Notes under the pieces: model-generated
Database searches by the model: none
What the model was told of the DNA's origin: nothing
Seen by the model: the letters and a program-made list of their open reading frames with translations, nothing else
Made by a program: the position numbers and the translations under genes
DNA from: Neckera pumila
Taxonomy: Eukaryota > Streptophyta > Bryopsida > Hypnales > Neckeraceae
Direction: 5' to 3'
Assembly: GCA_963969595.1 (NCBI GenBank)
Contig: OZ018417.1
Location: forward strand, 14,200,501-14,264,500
DNA length: 64,000 nucleotides
In this document: positions 34,734-45,137 of the stretch, in pieces
Position numbering within the stretch: the first letter of the stretch is position 1
How the letters are laid out: every line of letters begins with the position of its first letter

Positions 34734-35523
34734 TATTAATTCCATGTTATATCTTTGATAAAAGATAGGGAGAACAACCAGCCTATTTTAATCCTCAATA
34801 AATAATTATTAATACTTCAATAATAATCCAATAAATATGTTTAGAGTGAGAACATATCATAATCTATTACATAAGAACATCAAAACCTAAAAAAGTATTG
34901 TACTAAAGAAGTTATTAATCTTTACCAAAATATCACTATACACTATGATTTTTTTGAGTACTTTTGGAACTTAATAAAAATAAGAGATTTATGAGTACTG
35001 GGCTATAATGGTAACAAAACAAAAGGAATATACTTCAGTACACAAGAAGTAAAAGAAAAGGAGCTTCTATCTTACAAAGTACCATTTTTTATACGGGTAT
35101 AAATGGTGGAAGACCACTGAGGCATTGAAGTTAGATTAGTAAATAGCAATTACTAGGCTAGTTAAATTAGGAAGGAATTAGGTAAGTAAAAAGTAGTTTT
35201 GGTGGTTAGGAAAATCTCAATTGGAAAATGCATAGGCCTATAGCCGTAGGAGAAAATGGTTAGGTCAATAGGATTAATTCCCCTATGATTGGAAAACTAT
35301 AAATAGGAAAGAATTCTCTATTGTAGGGATGATTAAAAAGACAATGAAATCAAAGACAAAAGTTACAAGACTCTAGTACAAGATTCAAATCCAAGACTTG
35401 CTTCTCTAAATTGCACATTGCATACGAAGGACTAACTTGTTTTTGCAGAATGTTGCAAACACAAAAATAAAGGATAGAAGGGAAGTTGGCTTTTCGAAAG
35501 AATAAAGGGAAAGTTGGCTTTCA
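34734..35523 (+). repeat. 3' LTR of gypsy element B
   Basis: It is 790 bp and starts TATTAATTCC (TG changed to TA). It ends GGCTTTCA and is followed by the target duplicate GGGAT. Differences from the 5' LTR are scattered base changes and small indels. The TATAAATA box is kept at 35298. Confidence 0.88.
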
Positions 35524-36227
35524 GGGATATTAACCCAAATTGTGACAACCATAGGTGGAATAGACTATAAGGTTGATTACATTTTTGTTAAACTTACGGA
35601 GTCTATCTCCTCTTATACCATTTTGTTGGGAAGACCATGGTTATACTCAACAAAAGCAAAAGATGACTGGGGCAAAGGAATCTTAATTATAGGTAAAGAA
35701 CAAAATAAAATTGTTTTGCCTCTTTTTCCCACAAAATATAGGGGTGAACTCAAGAGGAAGGAACTGTGTTGCCTTAGAAAACCAAACTGATAATAGAGTG
35801 AAACTAATGAGGAAGAACAAACACAAAATGTTATTAAAGAATTACCTTATAAAAGTATTGGGCTAGGTGAATGTTTCACCCCACTAGCAAATATAGATGA
35901 TTCAAATGATGCTATTGTGGCATGGAAAAATTTTGAAGTCCTAAATACAGATACTGAAGAAAATTTGGAGCTAGAACTCAAATTCAAATTTGATGAAAGA
36001 GAAATAGAAGATATGTTTGTTCATAGTGATACTACTCCACTACAACAAAAAGTTTTTAAGGAATCTTTAAATACACCTTTATAAGATACAAATCTCAGAA
36101 CTAACAAAGATCCCAAAATTATAAAAGTCTATTCTAAAATAACCAAAGTCGAACTTAAATATTGATATAACTTCTTTAGAAGACATAAAAGTTCATTTGC
36201 ATGGAGTTATACCAATTTAAAAGGTTT
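35524..36227 (+). pseudogene. Protease 3' half and RT start of element A
   Basis: The second half of A's protease reads ..VTTIGGIDYKVDYIFVKL and SYTILLGRPWLYSTKAKDDW. It is followed by an acidic linker (ESLNTP, DEREIEDMF), and then by SSFAWSYTNLKGF, the first conserved block of gypsy RT. The RT is cut off at 36227 by LTR H. One TAA and one TGA interrupt the linker. Confidence 0.75.
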
Positions 36228-38411
36228 TGTAGTCTAGAATTTTGTCTACTTCCCAAAACCCAGGACTAAGTATAGAGGTTCCAAAATTTACAGGGAATGG
36301 TCAAATAGTCTAATGTTTTGCAGCTAGAAGTCACTTGTAAGTTAAATTGTTATGGGATTTACTCAACAATTTTACTATAGAAACCAATTGTAAAACACTC
36401 TTATATCCCAAGGATGAATTTGGTGGCCTGTCCGTTAAATAATGCTATGGACGCATGAGTGCTGTTCCGGTCCTGCCTAGTATTCTAGGGGTAGTTTCAA
36501 GACAATTTGGCGGGTTTATAAGAGCAATTTGTCATGCATGATCTAGACTTTTAAATGCAACATTTCACATATATATAATATATACACATTCATTAATTAA
36601 CATGAAGTTTTTTTACCAAAACAATTTGTCCAGTCACTGCTTAGCTAGCCAAATTACTAGTTTAGATGAGTATCACAAACGGTCCCAGTCCTCTACAACA
36701 AATTGTCTCTATACTAATGCAGGGGGAATGAGTGTGTAATGCATTACAAGATACAACAATAATCACAAGGCAATTAATCAACCACACAACTCAAACAATC
36801 ACAACATTTTTCTAATCTTTGCCACTCATACAATTTAATCTAATTATCACTCAGGACAATTTGTCATACAGCACACTCCATTCACTACTCAGTTAATTCG
36901 TCTCACCAAATATCTATTGATCTTACTAATCTAAAGAACCAATCAATTTCCAGTAAATTAAATTTATAAAGTCAATTCGTCTGGACACTATCTGCAGTCT
37001 CGGTTAGAAACTATGGCAATTTGTCAGAGACCGCATTTCTACTGTGGACAATTAATTCCACATTAACCATGATCAGGACAAATTGTCTATCAGATCTCTG
37101 ATTATAAAACAAATTAAATCTCAGAGATCAAGACAATTTTATCTCTAACCTACTTACTGAATTGTCAACTCCTGATTTCAATCCGTAAAAAATTAAATTA
37201 AAATTGAATCCAGACAATTTAACTATCCATGCACTACACAGGATTCAATCACATATACATCAATTCAAGACAATTTGACTCCATACATCAAACACATAAG
37301 AATGAGTCAAATTGTCATACCTGGATCCAAGATTTCGTACTCAGCTCTCCCAATTTCAGTCACACACACACATACCAAGCTCTAACATTTAACATAATTC
37401 AATTGTTAAATTCACTGTGACCATTTTAGACAACTTGTCGTTAATCACTTCACGGTATTAGAAACTTGATCTAGTTTTCTCTTATAAATCACCTTTATTA
37501 TTTTGACAATTTGTCTAAGTCCAGTCCTATACTGAATCTTTGCTACTCATTTTAGAACTATTAACTTGTATAATAGATGTAACTCGAACTACACAAATAT
37601 ATAACTTAATCAAGACAATTTGTCAAATTTATGAATTAGAAGAATTTAAAAACTTAGCTGGAAGTCAGTTGATCCTCCGCTCTGCATCCATGGCTCGGCA
37701 AATTGTCTTGATCTGCTCACAGCCTCCGCAGCATCACCATTGACGGACTTTTTATGTACTTGAATTTACACCCTGAATGCTCTCGCAGTAGCTACGTCTG
37801 ATTGCTGGATCACTATAGAATTTGACAAATTACCCAGCACTATGATCCACTCACTGGATCAATCACAAACAAGTTAATAATTTTATAAGTTACACAATCA
37901 AAACACAAACACCAAGAATACAATTTAAGCACAAATAAACAAAGAGATCCAATCACTGGATTCTCAAGATAATTTGCTAAAATATTTCACAATTCAGAGG
38001 ATCCAATCACTGGATCTTGATTGCGAATTATAAAAATGCTCAATTTAGTCAATCACTGGATCTAAATTTAGAGCTTATAAGACAAATTGCTTATAAGAAA
38101 TATTATATTGAAGAAGTTCAAAGTACATAAAAAACGAGACAACTCGACAAAAGCTATTTGATAACCAAAAGAGTGGGGGGGAAGAAATGACAAATTGTCT
38201 GGCTATATACCAAAACTGAAGACAACTATTCAAACCTAAAGTGTAGAGTCAATTTGCCTTTTGCAATCCTAAGCCTTCATGGTGTATAGATCCTTTCTAA
38301 TCTGACAATTTATCTATATTATTACTCTATTGTGTGAACTATTCGTCAATTTGTCTCTATTTACACTATTCACTACAAATTGTCAAAAAGCAAAAATTTC
38401 AAGAGACTACA
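36228..38411 (-). repeat. LTR H (minus orientation, about 2.2 kb)
   Basis: On the plus strand it starts TGTAGTC and ends GACTACA, so the termini are a 7-bp inverted pair. Read on the minus strand, a polypurine tract CAAGAGGGGGCTA (38412-38424) is followed directly by TGTAGTCTCTTG. The LTR is full of CAA[A/T]TTGTC words, at least thirteen, five of them as the full palindrome GACAA[A/T]TTGTC. Non-coding. Almost none of its interior remains next to it before element F begins. Confidence 0.6.
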
Positions 38412-38453
38412 TAGCCCCCTCTTGAAATTTGTGAATACAAAATAGTGTTAGAA

Positions 38454-41130
38454 CACTACAAGAAAATGGCCAAATATGTGATTGCAAAGAAAGATTGCAT
38501 GAAAAATGTGACTTCAAAACGACTGGGGCTCCCTAATTGCACCAATGTTGCTAAACCCACAGTGCCCGAGTCACCACAGAGTCGCGTCCGCAACTTTGAG
38601 ATGAAGAGTCAACGAAGGGCGAGTTTCATTTGCTACATTTTGTTGAGAGCGTTGTCAATGATTTGATGTGGCAGGGTAGCATTGAAGACGAGGGAGCGGC
38701 TATTGTATATTGTAACTTACCTTTACTACAACATGACTAAAAAATGACTGTAGTGTAATTGGAAGATGACTTCAAGAAGTTTTGGCTTATTGATGGAAAA
38801 AGAAAAAAAAAGAAACTACTACCAAAAACATGGTAGAAAAAGATGTTCCAAGCAACCTTCATTTTATTGTAGGGTCACTATAGAATGACTGACTAATCCT
38901 GCACCTTACTAGGTATTTTCTTTTCTCTACTCTTTGTTTATCTTCTTAAGTTTGTTTCTTTGACCTTCATTAAAAAGAAAAATTTATTCTTTTCTTCGCT
39001 TATAAATTATGCATTCCCGCTGGACTTTTTATTTTGTTGGAATATATTGTTTTCTTTGTTGGGGTCCACTTTTGAGATTCATTTACACTCCTACTAGGAC
39101 AACACCTATGATTTTGGTCCATTTGCGTTGGTATGTTTGCAATATTTCCAAACATTTCATATGATTCAAAATAGACATTCCTAAGGCCCCAAAGTGAAGG
39201 TTGGAAGGTGTTTTTATAGTCCTAGAAGCAATCGTTAAATCTTGTTCCCTTCTTACATGAACAACAACATTGTTTCTTTAGTGCCATTGTAGGATGACTT
39301 CTTGAGACTATAAGATGACTTCTTGCAATTGCAAAACGACTTTTTGCAACTGAAAAATGACTTCTTGAGACTGCAGAATGAGTTGAAACATTTTAGATTA
39401 TTATGCAGCTACTCAATTATTGCTTCAGTGCTTTGTGCATTGTAATGCATTGTGCGATTTTCAAACATTTGCGTACCTTTCGTCACACTTCCTTTGTATT
39501 TACAATAAATTTCATAATGGATTATATACAAAAAGGCAAGACAAAATTTAGAGAGGATGTTAGAAAATGTCAAAAGAAAATATCCTTTCCAATCCTTATC
39601 TCAAATTTGTCCATAACTTTTGATTTGAGGCTCAAAATATAAAATGGAATTTTAGAGATGAAAGTGAGTTGATTTCCCAATTTTTTTTAGTTTAAAGGTT
39701 TTTGAAAAAAGTTAGTCTACCATGCTTAAATGAGATTTGAAATATTACTTGTAACACAATTCCTGTGTTTTACATATCCTACATGGTTTGTCTTGTCTCC
39801 TACCATCCCACTTGTATAAAAGGCTTGTCATTTCATTTCTTCATATTCACACTAAGTGGCTTTGAAAGTCATGTGACATATGCCAATTACAATGTATGGT
39901 ATATGGTGTATGGTGTATTGTACATGGTATATGATGTATTGTATACAATATATTGTATATAGTGTATTGTATAGTATATTGTTGTGAAACTTTGAATATA
40001 TTGATATGCGACTTTATAATGACTACTCCCCGAATAATGAGCCCTACATTCCTTTTTGCAGACGTCATGCTAACTTTAAAATGACTCAAAAATGACTAGA
40101 GATGTCAGTGGCAACGTCTGCAAAATGACTGCAAAATGACTTTTTAACCCCTAAAGCCCTGAACATGCTTTTTTGGCAACATAGCGTTTTTGGGCATCTC
40201 ACTACAAGCGGAGTTTTTAATTTTTTTCTTTGAAATTTTCACACAACATTTTTCCAAGGAGTAGCTTTAAGGCCCAACAGTTTTCATAACTTTTGACTAC
40301 ATGATTAAAAAGTTATTGCATGATATGTCATTTTCATTGCTCGGCGGGCAACCCGGGCAGCAAAAAAAACTTCTTTAAAAATCACTTTTTAAGAAAATAA
40401 AAATTTGAAATTGGTTCTTTAGATTTATATGTATGCAGAAAGCTTTGAATCATTCCATTTGGATTAACGAGTCAAAAGTTATGAGGATTCTTAGTTTAGG
40501 GTAGTTTATGGGTAGTTATGAAATCTTTACTCTAAAATAAACTTTGAAGTCCTTTATCTAACTCAATTTTCAATATTTTTGAATAAAACAAAAAGCATTG
40601 GGTGTATATTGTTTATTAAAACATTACAACCGTTGGGATTGGCATTTTTCAATTCCATAATTAAATTCTTGACAATTTAGTATTTTGAGTCATTTTCTAC
40701 CTCTTCCTACTTACTATTTTTTTCCTATATGTTGTACAATTCCAAATGATCTGAAAATTTTCAAGGATGTAACCAACTTGCCTCAAAGAGTGAATATAAA
40801 GAGTAACCACCATTTTGGACATTTTTTCATACAAATGTGACCTTGTGAAGGGCAGCTGCCCGGATTTTTGCAGTGATTAAAAAGGGACTTTTGTCAATTC
40901 AAAAGCTATTATCTTGCAATCTACATGGTAGAAAATTCTGAAATTTTTTTCCCATCTTTTTAAACCAATGCACTACAAGATCCTATGGTTATATATGTTG
41001 AAAAGTGTTTTTTTTCTAAAATTTGATACTTGTATTAGAAATGGCAATTTTGGAGCGGTTTTGGTGAAAACATATTCAAAAACCTTTAGGGGTTAATGAC
41101 TCAGAAATGACTTCCTATTTGGCCATCCAC
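38454..41130 (+). mobile_element. Element F: CACTA-type element, right end not found
   Basis: It starts CACTACAAGAAAATGGCC, the classic En/Spm terminus. Many AAATGACTT / GACTGCAAAATGACT sub-terminal repeats follow (38740-38790, 39290-39370, 40080-40140, 41097-41120). Around 39765-39990 it is related to the duplicated unit of E2, including a TATAAAAG word and a TGTATGGTATA-rich tract. A TTAA-family element (40144-41096) sits inside it. No terminal TAGTG was located, so the end at about 41130 is a guess. Confidence 0.55.
40144..41096 (+). mobile_element. Complete TTAA-CCCCTAAAG family element (953 bp)
   Basis: It starts TTAACCCCTAAAG and ends CTTTAGGGGTTAA, a 13-bp inverted repeat that includes the TTAA. 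If TTAA is read as a target duplication, the element proper is 40148-41092, with 9-bp termini CCCCTAAAG. There is no ORF of any length. The interior has an inverted pair around 'cataacttttga'. It lies between AAATGACTTT and TGACTCAGAAATGACTT of element F, which fits a simple insertion at TTAA. Confidence 0.85.
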
Positions 41131-42156
41131 GTCAGATTCATTATGGGTCAGTGTGGACGCTTATTTACCCACCCTTGGTAAATAATCATACACAACCAAG
41201 TTCTAATTCTATTCGCAAAATCTTATCCTAAGTGGGTGTCTAAGTGTCAATCCATTGTGCCTTAATATATAGGTTCATCAAACTTCATCCATGGTTTTTA
41301 CCCGAGGTCTAATTTTGGTTACCCTAACTAAATGTGACTCTAAGTTTTGATCGAAAAAGTAACCTAATTTATCCAATTAAATCTAATTTATCCCATCGGT
41401 AAATGTTTGTTGGATTTTTACTATTTTTTCCTTGTTTTTTATTTTTTTGTTTTTACCATTTACTTTTATCCTTCCTAATTTATTATTTTACTTTGGAATT
41501 GACTTTTACTAATTTAATTTACTGATGGATGAAAGTTGGTTGGTACTAGTGTGCCTAGTGCCATTGCCACAGCCAAAATCATAGTAAAAATAATTTTCTA
41601 ATTTCTAATTCATAATAAAAACTTTGAAATTCAATATTGTTCACACCGTCATTCGATCCAAATGCCACAAACCAAAGCCCGTCCACCCCTCCTCACCAAG
41701 AGTTTTCCAATGGTACCAAGAACGCGACCAAAATCAAAGTAAAAGTAATTTTCTAATTTTTTGATCCATACATACTTCAAAATTCAATAACTTCCGCTTG
41801 GTAGGTCCAAACGCCACAAAACCAATCCCGCGCACCCCTCCTTGCCGAGAGCTTTCCGACGGTACCAAGCACGTGGCCGGGGAATGCATGGTCCGGAAGA
41901 TCTCAATGTTACAAAACAAATTAAACAAACAAAGAGCCAAACTTAAGGGATGAATTTGAGTCCACTCAACTAATATCTTTTCTTGAAAAATACAGGCAAC
42001 AACAAGCACATTGCACAAGATACCCAGATTGCCTTAAGACTGATTGACCTTACTGCACGGGAGTGGCAGCATGTTCAGACTTTCAGAAAACAAACAATAT
42101 CCCAATCCCTCTCTGCCCATGCATCGATCTACTGCACATACTCCAACATGCTGCAC
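41131..42156. other. Unassigned DNA with a tandem duplication of about 155 bp
   Basis: No gene was recognised. Two related units lie next to each other at about 41575-41728 and 41729-41878. Each begins AAAATCA.AGTAAAA.TAATTTTC and ends with 'gcccg..caccc ctcct' and GGTACCAAG.ACG text. The second is richer in CG. Confidence 0.55.
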
Positions 42157-42261
42157 ATCTGTAGCTAGAGTTGCGATCATATTCTTGTTGATGGAGTAAT
42201 TGAATTACCTTGTGTCAGACAGGTAATTCAATTACTCCATCAACAAGAATATGATCGCAAC
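42157..42261. repeat. Perfect hairpin: arms 42157-42210 and 42221-42261 (continued at 43479-43491)
   Basis: Bases 42170-42210 are the exact reverse complement of 42221-42261 (41 of 41), with a 10-base loop TGTGTCAGAC. The left arm goes on outward to 42157. The matching 13 bases of the right arm are found at 43479-43491, after a 1.2-kb insertion, giving 54 of 54. Such perfection implies recent origin or continued selection. It could be a small-RNA precursor or a small fold-back element; no coding frame runs through it. Confidence 0.9.
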
Positions 42262-43468
42262 CACAGTCCTCAGAGTTCTGTACAGGAAACGGACAATTTC
42301 CTAGCTTCTAGGAGGTGGCTCGGATTTTTCTATTTTTACCCGAAAGTGGGCCTAAAGAGTGCAAATTTTATCAGTTCATATCCCCCATTTTTTAATGTAC
42401 TTAGGCAATTAGCTGCCATTTTTTATTTCAATTATCTACTTTCCTAAATGTCTAAAATGGGTCCGGTTTTTTATTTTGGTGGGGGATTTTTATTCCCTCT
42501 CCATTTTTTTTTGCTTTAGTTTCCTTGTCATTCTTTTACCATTTTTTTTGCTTTAAGTTTCCTTGTCATTCATCGCCCAGGCCTCAGAGTTTACAAACGA
42601 CCAGATTCCCAGAGTTTACAAACGACCAGACTCCCAGAGTTTACAAACGACCAGACTCCCAGAGTTTACGATCGCCCAGAGTTTACGATTCTGCGCAATA
42701 GTGCAAAACAAGAGCAAAAATGCAGCAAGCCAGCAACCCAAATTGAAAACTCAACCAAAACAGTAAGCCAGCAAGGTGACACCATCACGGGTGAGACTGC
42801 TAGCGAGTGAACGAGACAGATTGAAAGTGACAGTGACCAACGGCGGAACAGTGAAATCTCAGCCGTTGATCAATGCGAGGATGGACGGCTTGATTGGATA
42901 GGGGCTAGGATTTCGTGCGATCTCCCTCGAGCAGTTAAGCCAGTAGGGCAGGGTTAGTGGAGGTACTGGGATATTTGGGCAAGTGCAACAATAACTCACT
43001 GTCTCACACAAACTTCCAGTAGTTCAGTATTCTAGATTTCCAATCTTCCAGTCTATTCCAACTTCCATTAGTCCCAGATCCCTGCCATTTCCCAATTCCC
43101 AAATACTTTGGATGCCTGTCAGCCTTTGAATGAGGCATAGTGGCATATTTGATTATTAAGAATTTGGTAGTTGGTAACTCGGTATTATAGCTTTGGTTAC
43201 CTTCGTTACTTGGTACAGTAGAATACTACACATAGTATTAAAAAAAATTCCTAAAAAGTATATGCGTGGTCGGCTGCCCGCCGTGAAAAATGCCTTTCAA
43301 TTGGTAATTTGCCGTGGGTATACCTAAGTCAGCTTGCCAAAATGCCATCATTCTTTTTTCTAGTCGGCTCGTTTCCGAAAACCTTCATTTTTCTTCCGGA
43401 ACCCCTTCCTAAACATTTCTATCTCATTCGGAAATTCTCAATATCAACCGGCGGCACTCCCCTTTCAT
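42262..43468. mobile_element. 1.2-kb insertion in the hairpin arm, 10-bp target duplication
   Basis: TGATCGCAAC occurs at 42252-42261 and again at 43469-43478, where the hairpin arm resumes. A 10-bp duplication fits the Mutator superfamily, but no clear terminal inverted repeat is seen. The interior is more GC-rich than the surroundings (42780-42960) and looks like a plant gene leader, so a gene-carrying (Pack-MULE type) element is possible. It holds a 25-bp minisatellite. Confidence 0.6.
42583..42690 (+). repeat. 25-bp minisatellite, about four units
   Basis: CAGAGTTTACAAACGACCAG recurs with ATTCC or ACTCC between units, the last units shortened to CAGAGTTTACGATCGCC. It lies inside the 1.2-kb insertion. 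Confidence 0.85.
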
Positions 43469-43491
43469 TGATCGCAACTCTAGCTACAGAT

Positions 43492-44634
43492 CAAGAAATA
43501 CTGATGAAACCTCAAGAAATCAGAAGTTATTAGCATCAGGTACTTGCCATTCCAGTGCCCCAAATGCAGTGAAGATCCCTTTGCAATTGAACTTGCTTCA
43601 TTTGTTTCCAAAAAAAAAAAAAAAAAATGCAGAGAAGATCACCTCACGGAAAATTCCACATAAACCAGATAACTTTTGAGAGGGTACAGTACTTGAATGC
43701 CTCCCAGAATGTTCACATTGGCATTCTCGATCAGCTCCTGGAAATCATTTCTACACAAGCTGCACAACTTCCTCCTGTTTGAGGAGTACGGTAGCAGCCC
43801 TCTGGGGAAATATGTGCATCAAAATTTGAAACTTTGAAAACGCCCCATCTCTTGAAAAATCCAATCATGTAGCCTCATGAGAAGCCAAGAGAACAAGAGG
43901 ATCCATGGAGCTCATCATCATTCATAAGTTTAGCATTCTTGAACCAGAGTTCTATTCATCCTCTATAACTTGTCAGCTGAAGAAGGTACGACTTATTTGA
44001 ATTCCATAGTACCATATCACCTGTGCATGATTGTGAAAGTTCAAAATTGAAAGTTCACAAAGTATGATTGTGAAAGTTCAAATTAGTTTCAATTAGTTTT
44101 GTAAGTTACTCCCTGTGTGGTGTTTACTTTAGGATGAGTATCTCAAATATAAGCAACAAGCGAAGAGAATCTAATTTATTCCTGCAGAACGCTGGTGTAC
44201 ACCTAGTCATCAAGAACAGAGCATGTGATATTAGAGAATTGGTGATATTAAAGAGAGGTTATCTTCGTCCATAGTGAAAACTTCCATCTGGGTTGTTTTC
44301 AAATAATGTTTTCTTCGTCAGGAGTAGGCTATCGGAATGCAGAACAGTGGAGTCCTGAGATCCGTGGCCATGTTGCTGTGATCAGAATTTGTCTTTGAGT
44401 TTCCCTCGCCGAAATTAGTTCATTCCAATCTTTCTGCTTCTTCCTGTAATTCATTGCACCGTGGAGTTATGGAGGTTTTTTGGTCAGAGTTTTCTTTCCA
44501 AACTTTGTGGAAGTTTTGGGGGTCCTTTTACCTTGTATATCTTTAGTTACTTTTGTTTTAAGTTTTCTTGTGTTCATTTGGAGCCTTGAGCTTATCTCGT
44601 CCTTGTACTAATCTTGTTAAATCTTTTAATGAGT
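43492..44634. other. Unassigned DNA
   Basis: A run of about 20 A's at 43609-43627 is the only simple-sequence feature. No ORF with a recognisable domain, no terminal repeats and no tRNA are seen. Confidence 0.45.
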
Positions 44635-44790
44635 CTTTGGCTCTACTTTTGCTTAGTCTTTGAATCTTGCTTTTGTCAAGTTTTTGGGTCCTACTTTTGT
44701 TGAATCTTTGAGTTTTACTTTTGTTGAATCTTTGGGTCCTATTTTTATAGAATCTTTGAGTTTTATTTTTGTTGAGTCTTTAATAAGTCT
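44635..44790 (+). repeat. 24-bp minisatellite (FVESL-coding)
   Basis: Units of 24 bp of the form TACTTTTGTTGAATCTTTGG recur about six times, with every second one reading GAG-TTT instead of GGG-TCC. The open frame gives the peptide repeat FVESLSFT/FVESLGPI. Because the unit is a multiple of three, the frame stays open; this does not by itself show a gene. Confidence 0.75.
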
Positions 44791-44896
44791 TAATTCTATT
44801 ATACTAATCCTAAAGCCCCCACCACCATACCTTTGCAGTGTCGCTTTGGAGGACCTTTAATGTGAAATTTCAAGTAACTTATTAATCCATGTCTAC

Positions 44897-45137
44897 TATA
44901 TCCTAAGGCTCCTCTAAAAGATTTTAGTTCTAAATTTACTCTTAGATTTGTCTTCCAAGGTTCTAATTTGTTTTCTACTTCAATCTAAAAGGCCAAATTA
45001 CTTCTAATCTAAGCGCTAATTTTGAAAAATTATGACTTGTTCCTTAAAGGTGTTGATTTAGCCTATCCAACTTTCTAAGTTACTTCTAGTGTAGATTCCA
45101 CTAGTAGGAGATATCTATGGATGAAGTTTGACTATTA
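44897..45137 (+). repeat. Left arm of a 240-bp inverted repeat
   Basis: The reverse complement is at 46787-47022, with a high match by eye. Shared text includes 'ttcttccaaggttctaatttg', 'ccttaaaggtgttgatttagcc' and 'gatgaagtttgactatta'. The arms enclose about 1.65 kb. No target duplication or terminal motif was recognised. Confidence 0.85.

Larger units (their letters stand above)
15788..35523 (+). mobile_element. Complete but decayed Ty3/gypsy element B (19.7 kb with nested insertions)
   Basis: Two LTRs, a primer site, gag, protease, RT, RNase H, integrase and a long 3' region occur in gypsy order, flanked by the 5-bp duplication GGGAT (15783-15787, 35524-35528). Four younger elements lie inside: C, D, E1 and E2. 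Subtracting them and their target duplications leaves about 11.6 kb. The element is inserted in the protease of element A in the same orientation. Many stops and frameshifts show that it can no longer move on its own. Confidence 0.88.

Noticed and set aside
42157..42261. CRISPR-like or bacterial terminator reading of the hairpin
   Set aside because: It is a single stem with no repeat-spacer pattern, in an evident plant nuclear context.
42262..43468. Reading the 1.2-kb insertion as a gene
   Set aside because: Composition is gene-like in part, but there is no ORF or recognisable domain; it is kept only as a mobile-element candidate.
43604..43627. A-run as the tail of a processed pseudogene
   Set aside because: No coding homology upstream and no target duplication around it.
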